A stretch of 64,000 nucleotides of DNA from Gracilibacillus alcaliphilus (GTDB lineage: Bacteria > Bacillota > Bacilli > Bacillales > Amphibacillaceae). Within the stretch, counting starts at the first letter, position 1; the number at the start of each line of letters is the position of its first letter. The translations under genes were made by a program, and so were the position numbers. The stretch is from NCBI RefSeq assembly GCF_016909015.1, contig NZ_JAFBFA010000002.1, positions 193,157 through 257,156 on the forward strand, written 5' to 3'. Below, in pieces: positions 58,057-64,000 of the stretch. Under the pieces are notes generated by a model that saw nothing but the letters and a program-made list of their open reading frames with translations, did not search any database and was not told the origin of the DNA.

Positions 58057-59118
58057 ATGAACAACCAAATAGTTAAAATAGGGTTAATTGGGCTTGGAGG
58101 CATGTCAAATTTTTATCGGCACATCATTGCTGGAATGGAATCGATTCAGATTACGGCGATTTGTGATGTGAATCCAGAATTGTTAGCACAAGCTGGCGAG
58201 CAGGAAAATATTAGAGAAGAATGTCGTTTTCGTGATATGGAACAGTTGATAGCATATCCAGAAATTGATGCCGTGATTGCGGTTGTGCCGAATCACTTAC
58301 ATGCAAAAGTATTAGAATTATGTATTGCTCACCAGAAAGCCGTTATTTCTGAGAAACCATTTACGTTAAATGTTATGGAGGCAGAAAAGTTAAAAACATT
58401 ATATGAAAATAGCCCAATTCCTTGTGCAATCGGATTTATTCATCGTTATACACCATCTTTTCAATATGCGAAAGATATGGTAGAGGCGAATGTATTAGGC
58501 CACATCGAACACATTGATGTCCGTTATGAGCAGTCGTTTGGCTCTCCTGTATTTAATACGCCTTTCTTATGGCGTTATGATAAAGAAATTAGCGGTACAG
58601 GTGCATTAGGTGATTTAGGTGCCCATATGATTGACAGTGCACGATTTTTTGTAGGAGAGTTTCAGTCTGTGTCAGCGATGATGAAAACGTTGGTACATAA
58701 AAGAGTTGATCCGGATACTGGAGAAGAGAAGCAGGTGACGGTGGACGATTTTACGAGTTTTCAAGCGATTTTGGCAGAAGATGTGATCGGGACCTTTGTT
58801 ACCACAAGGAATGCTGTTGGTTCCAATAACAAACATACGGTCACTATATATGGAGAATATGGAACGATACATGTGGATATTGAGCGACCAAAGGAAATTG
58901 ATATTTGCTCAGCAGATGGAGCCGAAAAGAAGCCAGCTTTTCAGACAGAAAAAGTACCCGATAAGTATAAAAAGACACTGGTAAGTGATTTTGTGGAACT
59001 GCTCTCTCATGGTTCAGTTCAGCACATGCCGACTTTTTATGATGGCTATATCAATCAAAAGGTTATCGACGCTATTATTCAATCAGCAGGCAGTAACACT
59101 AATGTGAACGTGGAATAG
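58057..59118 (+). CDS. Gfo/Idh/MocA family oxidoreductase
   Basis: 353 residues. Rossmann domain VKIGLIGLGGMSNFYRHIIAG with the NAD(H) GxGxxx loop, ICDVNPELL acid residue, then VVPNHLHAKVLELCIAHQKAVISEKPFTLN with the EKP motif; C-terminal domain with GTGALGDLGAHMIDSARFF, the catalytic-His block. Members oxidise or reduce sugars or inositols. Its place at the operon end suggests it acts on the imported saccharide. Ribosome site AGGAGGAATGTTTA. Confidence 0.92.
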   Translation: MNNQIVKIGLIGLGGMSNFYRHIIAGMESIQITAICDVNPELLAQAGEQENIREECRFRDMEQLIAYPEIDAVIAVVPNHLHAKVLELCIAHQKAVISEKPFTLNVMEAEKLKTLYENSPIPCAIGFIHRYTPSFQYAKDMVEANVLGHIEHIDVRYEQSFGSPVFNTPFLWRYDKEISGTGALGDLGAHMIDSARFFVGEFQSVSAMMKTLVHKRVDPDTGEEKQVTVDDFTSFQAILAEDVIGTFVTTRNAVGSNNKHTVTIYGEYGTIHVDIERPKEIDICSADGAEKKPAFQTEKVPDKYKKTLVSDFVELLSHGSVQHMPTFYDGYINQKVIDAIIQSAGSNTNVNVE

Positions 59119-59219
59119 TCAGTATAGATTCGTCCAAGAAAGATTCCCTTCTAGTCCAAATCATAGTATAATGAAGCATACAAAATGATCACGGTACGGG
59201 ATATAGAGGGGTATGCGTT

Positions 59220-59756
59220 ATGGTAACTTTAGAATATTTTACCGAAGATGATTTCGAACAATTAATGGCTTGGATTCCAAGTCCGGCATTCTGTTTGCAA
59301 TGGGGAGGGCCTGGTTTTTCCTATCCACTAACAAAAGAACAATTGGCAGCTTATCTGCAAGGGGCAAACCAAGAGAATGCCCAGAAATATATTTTCAAGG
59401 CAGTGAACCAGACAACAGAGGAAGTGATCGGTCATATTTCCTTGCGGGATGTAGACCGGGAACAAGGTTTTGCTGTAGCAGGAAAGGTATTGGTTGGTGC
59501 AGATAACGCCAGGGGGAAAGGCTATGGCACCCAAATGATGACCAACCTGTTGCAATTTGCCTTTGATACATTAGCATTGGATAAAATTAATTTATTGGTA
59601 TTAGACTTTAATACCTCTGCCATTACTTGTTATAAAAAGGTCGGTTTTCAAGAAGAAAATTATCTGCACAAAGCTAGAAAGAATGGAGAAGAGTATTGGA
59701 GTTTGATTGAGATGGGAATTACCAAATCAGAATGGGAAGCACGTCGTTCTCACTGA
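59220..59756 (+). CDS. GNAT family N-acetyltransferase (RimJ/RimL type)
   Basis: 178 residues. VGHISL-like IGHISLRDVDREQGFAVAGKVLVGADNARGKGYGTQMMTNLLQFAFDTLALDKINLLVLDFNTSAITCYKKVGFQEE shows motifs A (R-G-K-G-Y-G) and B (N-x-x-A-x-x-x-Y-x-K-x-G-F). The N-terminal AFCLQWGGPGFSYPLTKEQL is common to a small-molecule acetyltransferase group in bacilli. Substrate unknown. Confidence 0.9.
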   Translation: MVTLEYFTEDDFEQLMAWIPSPAFCLQWGGPGFSYPLTKEQLAAYLQGANQENAQKYIFKAVNQTTEEVIGHISLRDVDREQGFAVAGKVLVGADNARGKGYGTQMMTNLLQFAFDTLALDKINLLVLDFNTSAITCYKKVGFQEENYLHKARKNGEEYWSLIEMGITKSEWEARRSH

Positions 59757-59761
59757 GATAA

Positions 59762-59796
59762 GAAGCCTGCGGAGCGATCTGATCCACAGGCTTTTG
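59762..59796. terminator. Terminator between the acetyltransferase and nuclease genes
   Basis: AAGCCTG (59763-59769) pairs with CAGGCTT (59787-59793), followed by TTG and preceded by A-rich sequence on the other strand; it can serve both convergent genes. Confidence 0.7.
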
Positions 59797-59797
59797 A

Positions 59798-60499
59798 TTA
59801 TTCACAAGCAACACCGTCACGATCGCCATCCATATGGACACCATAACCCGGGTCTCCTTCATAAAGCGGTGTAGCTCCAGCTTCTCGTGCTTCAGAACAA
59901 TTTTTATAATAGACCTCTGCATTTTTTGCAGGGGAAATGTCGTTTTGTACTTCTTCGACCTTCTCATGATCAAAACCTCGATCAGTGACATAACCATCCA
60001 AACTCCAGATACCAATGCCTGCTTCTCTAGCCGCTTGTTCTGCCTGTTCCATCTCCTCTTCATGTATATATGGCGGATCATAGACATAAGCATAGCGTGC
60101 CAAGCCGTTCTCTAATAGCAATTGGTTAAAATTTTCCCCATCAACCCATATGTATGCCAATAACCGATCATATTTATCACGCTCAGGGCCGTCAAATTCA
60201 AGGCCAATCTCTTTTCCAGCCAGCATCTCTACTGCATATTCAGATGCTTCTGGACCAAAGGGCTGGACCGGCATGCTGGGGTGTTTGGTTTCCGGCGTAT
60301 CGACTAATAGCAATCGCAGGGTCTCTTCTTTACCGTTGTATGTAATTCGTAATGTATCGCCGTCTACGATTCGCTCCACTTGTGCTGTTTCAAGCTCTTG
60401 ATCACCAGTGTAAGATCCTGCGTCTAATGGAGCGATTCCACAGCCAGCCAGCAGGAGTAGTAACATGGTGAATGAAATCGACCATTTTTTTATTATCAT
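59798..60499 (-). CDS. Thermonuclease-family lipoprotein with C-terminal Excalibur domain
   Basis: 233 residues. Lipobox LLAGC near 16-20. Staphylococcal-nuclease-like fold: RIVDGDTLRITYNGKEETLRLLLVDTPETKHPS (calcium and catalytic Asp, Arg), GKEIGLEFDGPERDKYDRLLAYIWVDG (second catalytic Glu, Arg), LLLENGLARYAYVY. After a linker, YYKNCSEAREAGATPLY, GDPGYGVHMDGDRDGVACE is the Excalibur calcium-binding motif DxDxDGxxCE. It digests nucleic acid outside the cell. Ribosome site GGAGGCAGAAA. Confidence 0.93.
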   Translation of the reverse strand: MIIKKWSISFTMLLLLLAGCGIAPLDAGSYTGDQELETAQVERIVDGDTLRITYNGKEETLRLLLVDTPETKHPSMPVQPFGPEASEYAVEMLAGKEIGLEFDGPERDKYDRLLAYIWVDGENFNQLLLENGLARYAYVYDPPYIHEEEMEQAEQAAREAGIGIWSLDGYVTDRGFDHEKVEEVQNDISPAKNAEVYYKNCSEAREAGATPLYEGDPGYGVHMDGDRDGVACE

Positions 60500-60696
60500 T
60501 TTCTGCCTCCTTTAAACACTTCAACAATCTAGTTTACAATAGAATAAAGGTGGATAAAAGAGTTTTTATCGCATCTTGATATAGTTTCTTACATTATTAA
60601 CATTGGGATAAGTATTACCTGCCTATATTAAAATATCACTTTATGAACCTTTTATGAAACATTTCCCAGACGGTAGATAAACGAATGTCCTGCTAG

Positions 60697-60702
60697 TATA
60701 AT
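60697..60702 (+). promoter_or_regulatory. -10 element for the cupredoxin gene
   Basis: TATAAT with a weak -35 (TAGATA, 17 bases upstream), 85 bases before the cupredoxin start codon. The rest of the 287-base gap is AT-rich without other features. Confidence 0.4.
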
Positions 60703-60786
60703 GATGGTGTATAGATAAATAAGCTGAGTATGAAAGTTATCATTTAAGGTAACAATGAAATAGGAAACGAAAAAAGGAGAATGATC

Positions 60787-61155
60787 ATGCAAAAAATATG
60801 GTTAGGGATTACCACATTATCGCTTGCTCTTATGTTAGCTGCTTGTGGCGGCGATGATACAGAAAACAACACATCGCCAGAAACAGAAACGAATGAAAAT
60901 GGAGAAGCAGTAAACATAACAGCTAGCAACTGGGAATTTGATCAAGAAGAATATACCGCTTCTGCTGGAGAAGTAGTGGTAAATCTATCTAATGAAGATG
61001 GATATCATGGTATCGAAATTGATGGTACAGATATTGCAATTGATGGAGATGGTTCTGCCACAGCCACATTAGAAGCTGGTGAATATACGATTAGATGTTC
61101 TATCCCTTGCGGAACAGGTCACAACGACATGGTTGCAACCCTTGTTGTACAGTAA
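60787..61155 (+). CDS. CuA-type cupredoxin lipoprotein (cytochrome oxidase subunit II-like)
   Basis: 122 residues from ATG 60787 (MQKIWLGI), 7 bases after AAAGGAG; the ATG at 60781 is too close to it. Lipobox MLAAC at about 18-22. An acidic/Thr linker is followed by a cupredoxin of about 90 residues: VNITASNWEFDQEEYTASAGEVVVNLSNEDGYHGIEI, then TIRCSIPCGTGHNDMVATLVV. The C-x3-C-G-x-G-H-x2-M motif and the upstream His are the binuclear CuA ligands. It lacks the membrane helices and oxidase partners of true subunit II. Perhaps an electron carrier or copper chaperone. Confidence 0.88.
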   Translation: MQKIWLGITTLSLALMLAACGGDDTENNTSPETETNENGEAVNITASNWEFDQEEYTASAGEVVVNLSNEDGYHGIEIDGTDIAIDGDGSATATLEAGEYTIRCSIPCGTGHNDMVATLVVQ

Positions 61156-61203
61156 AAGGTGATGACAGAGCAGATGACTGTCTTGCCATTAAATAAATGA
61201 TTA

Positions 61204-61233
61204 AATCCCTTGTCAGGAAGAGACAAGGGATTC
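61204..61233 (+). terminator. Terminator of the cupredoxin gene
   Basis: AATCCCTTGTC (61204-61214) pairs perfectly with GACAAGGGATT (61222-61232), then CTTTG. Confidence 0.75.
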
Positions 61234-61295
61234 TTTGCAGATTAATTTTATGCTACAATATAAATGAAAGCAATTACAATGTAAAGGAGCATTTT

Positions 61296-61481
61296 ATGTC
61301 CTATAGTCGATTCCGAACCCCATTATTAATTGGATTAATTATTTTAATGGTTTTAGATTTTTCAGGAATTATCCGCGTGCCAGCGATTGTTATTATTTTG
61401 CTGATTATTGGTCTGCTTTGGTATAACATCCATATTAGAAATAAAGCAGCTCAAGGTTACTCATCCAATCAAAAAAAGTAG
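61296..61481 (+). CDS. Small two-helix membrane protein
   Basis: 61 residues from ATG 61296 (MSYSRFRTP), with AAAGGAGCATTTT upstream. Two membrane segments (LLIGLIILMVLDF and AIVIILLIIGLLWYN) are joined by SGIIRVP, and the C terminus is basic and polar (NKAAQGYSSNQKK). I do not recognise the family. The frame upstream through the terminator is not used. Confidence 0.7.
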   Translation: MSYSRFRTPLLIGLIILMVLDFSGIIRVPAIVIILLIIGLLWYNIHIRNKAAQGYSSNQKK

Positions 61482-61630
61482 GCCAAACGTGTACAGGTTT
61501 TATCGCCTATATTTACCAAACAGGCTTAAGGGTTTGATTGATGACGTTTCACAGCAAAATAATAACGATAACAAAAGTTGTATAATATTTTCCTCTAAAG
61601 AAATGATTTATTCCGTTGTCATAAGGGAGC

Positions 61631-61900
61631 TGTTGCACAATGTACATGTTGTAACAGCTTTTTTGTATGTTGGATGGTTTATTTTGATTATGGTTTGTGA
61701 TGGGAAAGAACCTGCACATAAGACATCCTTTTTCCACTTTCTAAGTCGGTTTCACTAAATGGAATCATAGCATGAAAAGGATAGAATAGCCTTGGCATCC
61801 GATCAAAAACCATCTCCTCAAGGCGTGAATAAGATATCCCCGGCATCTGATTTAAAACCTGCAACAGTCTCTTTATCTCTATCCTCATACACAGACAATA
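61631..61900. repeat. Interspersed repeat B, copy 3
   Basis: Opens with an imperfect hairpin (GCTGTTGCAC with TTGTAACAGC) plus TTTTTTGTATGTTGGATGG, and continues GATGGGAAAGAACCTGCACA, CGGTTTCACTAAATGGAATC and ATAGCATGAAAAGG, collinear with copy 2 at 44438. Two degenerate tandem units begin at 61787 and 61835. Open frames on the minus strand in both copies give similar peptides only because the DNA is repeated. Confidence 0.7.
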
Positions 61901-61942
61901 ATAATGCTTAGACAAAAAAACTGAAAAATATTAAAAAATACG

Positions 61943-61979
61943 ACAAGTGTCTTTACACTTGTATATTATTGTGTATAAT
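61943..61979 (+). promoter_or_regulatory. Promoter with a perfect palindromic operator before yhdT/panF-type genes
   Basis: ACAAGTGT (61943-61950), CTTT, ACACTTGT (61955-61962) is a perfect inverted repeat. It overlaps the -35 TTTACA (61952-61957); TATAAT (61974-61979) follows after a 16-base spacer. A second inverted pair, ACAC (61955) and GTGT (61971), lies within the same promoter. Confidence 0.65.
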
Positions 61980-62069
61980 TAAGAGCATGATAATATAAGA
62001 CAGCCAGAGGCGAGGGACTTTATCCTTTACTTATGGTTTGTACTGCAATGAATAAGAAGGGTGAGGAAG

Positions 62070-62258
62070 ATGAATAAAAAAGAAAAGATATGGGGAACAA
62101 TCATTTTGATCATTGTTATAAGCTGTTATGTGATTCCTTACACAATCTTTCAACATGTCACCAAATGGTATGGCAGCTTTCTTGTATGGACAGTCCTAGC
62201 CATTATTGCGATCTTGATCAATGTGAAATTGACAGAAGCTTGGGGTGACAAAGAATGA
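62070..62258 (+). CDS. yhdT: YhdT-family small membrane protein (DUF997)
   Basis: 62 residues from ATG 62070 (MNKKEKIWG); an in-frame GTG at 62061 is possible. Two membrane helices (TIILIIVISCYVIPYTIF and SFLVWTVLAIIAILINVKL) and the C-terminal TEAWGDKE. The family is encoded directly before PanF-type symporters, as in E. coli yhdT-panF, and is thought to be an accessory subunit. It overlaps the symporter gene by 4 bases (ATGA). Confidence 0.8.
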   Translation: MNKKEKIWGTIILIIVISCYVIPYTIFQHVTKWYGSFLVWTVLAIIAILINVKLTEAWGDKE

Positions 62259-63724
62259 ATGTCGGCTTAATATGGACGATTATTGCCCTTTATGTTTTGT
62301 TTGGTATCATTATTGCCTGGTTGTCACGAACAGGTAAGCAGCAAAGTATGGCCAGTTATTTTATTGGTGACCGCAAGTTGAATGGTTTTATATCTGCGAT
62401 GAGTTATAGTGCCACTACCTTCAGTGCTTTTATGTTAGTCGGTTTGGCGGGCTTGACATACAATGGAGGAATTGGCGCCTATGGTTTTGAAATTATTTAT
62501 ATTGTTGGAGTATCACTTGTCGCTATCTTTGGCCCACGTTTCTGGCTGGTTGGCAAGAAGTATGGCTATGTGACTCCATCTGAAATGTTGGGTGACCGTT
62601 ACCAGAATAAAGCTGTTGCAATTGTTTCGGCTGTTTCAAGCTGTTTGTTTTTGATTCCATACAGTGCTGTTCAATTAACAGGAATTGGTTACTTACTGCA
62701 GGGGGTAACAGGAAATGCGATTTCCCATACAACAGGTGTCCTGATTGCAACGGTATTGGCCTTGGTGTTTACCTATATCGCAGGGATACGTTCGGTTGCC
62801 TGGACAGACGCTTTGCAATCGATCGTTATGATTATTTCATCTACGATTGTTGTGCTGCTGCTGATTCAGCATCTGGGTGGCTTTCAATCATTTGCTGACG
62901 CGATTGAAGCAAATGATCCGCAAGCATATACTGTGCCTGGAAATGGCTTTTTTGATTTTTGGACTTTCTTAGGATTGACGATCCCATGGTTTTTCTTTAG
63001 TATCTCCAATCCGCAAGTCAGCCAGCGTTTATATATGCCGGCCTCGTTAAGAAGTATGCGGCATATGCTGCTGGGTTTTTTAGTGTTTGGCTTAATCTAT
63101 ACCTTTGTATCCGTTGTATGGGGTTTTTCGGCAAGTATCTTATATCCAAATTTGGATAACCCGGATATGGCAACACCTACCTTGCTGTCATCCGATATTA
63201 TCCCGCCTATACTCGGTGTGTTGGTCATGGTGGGGATTATGGCAGCGGCCATTTCAACGATTGATTCAATTTTGTTAACCTTGTCTTCCTTATTTTCACG
63301 AGATATTTATGCAAATATGAAAAAAGGGACTACTGATCGCAAACAGTTGGCAGTGGGGAAGATCGTCATTCCGATTATCGCCATTCTGGCCTACTTGTTT
63401 GCCCAGCTGCAGCTTGATTTGATTGCTGTCTTATCGGTTTCGTCTTCAGCGGGGCTGATCGTGGTGGTGCCTGCTATTATCGGAACCTTCTTTTGGAAAA
63501 AGGGTACAGCAGCTGGTGTGATCAGCAGTATTGTGATTAGCGGGTTGCTCGTTATTTATATCGAGATTACGGGTGGTCTATTGTTTGGCTTGAAATCGGG
63601 AATCTGGGGACTGGCAGTTGCTTTTCTTGTGTTTGTAACCGTCAGTCTGGCTACCAAAGCCCCGGAACAAAAAGCAGAGGAGTTTTTACACTATATTAAA
63701 TCACATATGAAAAAAACAAGCTAA
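62255..63724 (+). CDS. panF: Sodium:solute symporter, PanF-like
   Basis: 489 residues with 13 predicted helices. SSS family features: ASYFIGDRKLNGFISAMSYSATTFSAFMLVGLAGLTYNGGIGAYGFE in the first helices, the GPRFWLVGKKYGYVTPSEMLGDRY loop, SISNPQVSQRLYMPASLRSMRH and MAAAISTIDSILLTLSSLFSRDIY (sodium-site SxxDS). The preceding YhdT gene favours pantothenate uptake, but other organic anions cannot be excluded from sequence alone. Confidence 0.85.
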   Translation: MNVGLIWTIIALYVLFGIIIAWLSRTGKQQSMASYFIGDRKLNGFISAMSYSATTFSAFMLVGLAGLTYNGGIGAYGFEIIYIVGVSLVAIFGPRFWLVGKKYGYVTPSEMLGDRYQNKAVAIVSAVSSCLFLIPYSAVQLTGIGYLLQGVTGNAISHTTGVLIATVLALVFTYIAGIRSVAWTDALQSIVMIISSTIVVLLLIQHLGGFQSFADAIEANDPQAYTVPGNGFFDFWTFLGLTIPWFFFSISNPQVSQRLYMPASLRSMRHMLLGFLVFGLIYTFVSVVWGFSASILYPNLDNPDMATPTLLSSDIIPPILGVLVMVGIMAAAISTIDSILLTLSSLFSRDIYANMKKGTTDRKQLAVGKIVIPIIAILAYLFAQLQLDLIAVLSVSSSAGLIVVVPAIIGTFFWKKGTAAGVISSIVISGLLVIYIEITGGLLFGLKSGIWGLAVAFLVFVTVSLATKAPEQKAEEFLHYIKSHMKKTS

Positions 63725-63728
63725 CTTT

Positions 63729-63768
63729 GAAGACCTATGTGGATGAACATGGGTCTTCTTGTTTTTTT
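63729..63768 (+). terminator. Terminator of the yhdT-panF operon
   Basis: GAAGACCTATGT (63729-63740) pairs with ACATGGGTCTTC (63747-63758), one wobble, followed by TTGTTTTTTT. Confidence 0.88.
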
Positions 63769-63912
63769 CGCTTATTACTTATGATAAACAGTTAGTATGT
63801 GTAAAATAATACTCGAAAGTGATAAAAAATCCCCTAGCCAAAAAAGAGAAGGTACTCTATCATAAAATGTATGCTTTGCAGGGCATAATACATTTACGAA
63901 AGAGGCCTTCTC

Positions 63913-64000
63913 ATGGAACTAATTATATCAAAACTATATGAATTAATAAAGGATACAACGAATGTCATTGAAATGGAGGAAGAAGCCCATCGCCTGATGT
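63913..64000 (+). CDS. N terminus of a possible ISLre2-type transposase, cut by the window end
   Basis: 29 residues are visible: MELIISKLYELIKDT, then NVIEMEEEAHRLM. The short acidic N terminus with a Lxx(L/I)xK(D/T)xxN(x)(I/L)EFE-like pattern is how ISLre2/UPF0236 transposases begin, as I recall the family. The 140 bases before it lack a promoter and could hold the left end of the element, but no terminal repeat can be judged from one side. The ribosome site is AAAGAGGCC. Confidence 0.45.
   Translation, partial: MELIISKLYELIKDTTNVIEMEEEAHRLM

Noticed and set aside
1..64000. tRNA, rRNA, CRISPR and prophage genes.
   Set aside because: I found no tRNA-like TTCGA arm with matching acceptor stem, no rRNA segment, no spacer array and no phage structural genes; this is by eye and a tRNA scan would be decisive.

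Overview
The window reads as chromosome of a low-G+C, endospore-forming member of the Bacillaceae. The gene content and the interspersed repeats recall Gracilibacillus/Oceanobacillus-type halotolerant bacilli; that placement is an inference, not a database result. Supporting signs are AT-rich intergenic DNA, strong AGGAGG ribosome sites with frequent TTG/GTG starts, a Spo0E-like phosphatase, a preQ1-I riboswitch upstream of queCDE, a TPP riboswitch upstream of a thiXYZ-type operon, and a LicT-type antiterminated beta-glucoside operon. I saw no rRNA, tRNA, CRISPR array or prophage.

Layout. 0-4.7 kb: the 3' end of a sugar ABC transporter (binding protein, two permeases) with a cytoplasmic GH20-type hexosaminidase. 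4.9-8.9 kb: a subunit-c-like membrane protein, a lactonase/acetyltransferase pair and malate:quinone oxidoreductase. 9.2-15.3 kb: Spo0E-like peptide, ATP-grasp protein, aldo/keto reductase with divergent AraC regulator, Bcr/CflA efflux pump, VOC protein. 14.7-19.3 kb: TetR regulator divergent from an MMPL exporter and a YhgE-like heptad-repeat protein. 19.5-26.4 kb: polysaccharide deacetylase, permuted papain-like protein, CdsA-like enzyme, HD-GYP protein, a 20-residue Trp/Cys peptide followed by a PqqD-M50 membrane protease, CsoR, and an acetyltransferase. 26.7-34.3 kb: two beta-glucoside PTS permeases, 6-phospho-beta-glucosidase, a secreted histidine-phosphatase lipoprotein and a LicT antiterminator. 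34.5-39.9 kb: HAD phosphatase, CueP-like lipoprotein, GMP reductase, queCDE. 40-46 kb: siderophore-type N-hydroxylase, metal-related lipoproteins (YtkA-like, ZnuA-like with a 12-residue His repeat), a broken XRE regulator, WrbA. 46-50 kb: thiamine-precursor uptake operon ending in a TatD-type hydrolase. 50-59 kb: YesMN-type two-component system divergent from an LplBC/YtcQ-type ABC transporter, a YesL-like protein and a Gfo/Idh/MocA dehydrogenase. 59-64 kb: acetyltransferase, nuclease with Excalibur domain, CuA-like cupredoxin, YhdT/PanF-type symporter, and the start of what may be an ISLre2-type transposase.

How the genes work together. Much of the window is carbohydrate scavenging (three uptake systems with their hydrolases and regulators), cofactor supply (queuosine, thiamine, possibly pantothenate) and metal handling (CsoR, CueP, ZnuA, YtkA-like, cupredoxin). 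Between these units lie several interspersed non-coding repeat families, some joined to terminator hairpins, one of them inside an operon.

The candidate for an undescribed system is at 23.5-24.9 kb. A strongly translated 20-residue peptide with a Cys-Trp-Trp-Cys core is closed off by its own terminator. It is followed by a membrane M50 protease with a PqqD-like (RiPP-recognition-type) N-terminal domain, and no modifying enzyme is adjacent. A second item is a protein at 4.9 kb whose N-terminal half aligns without gaps to the ATP synthase c-subunit hairpin.
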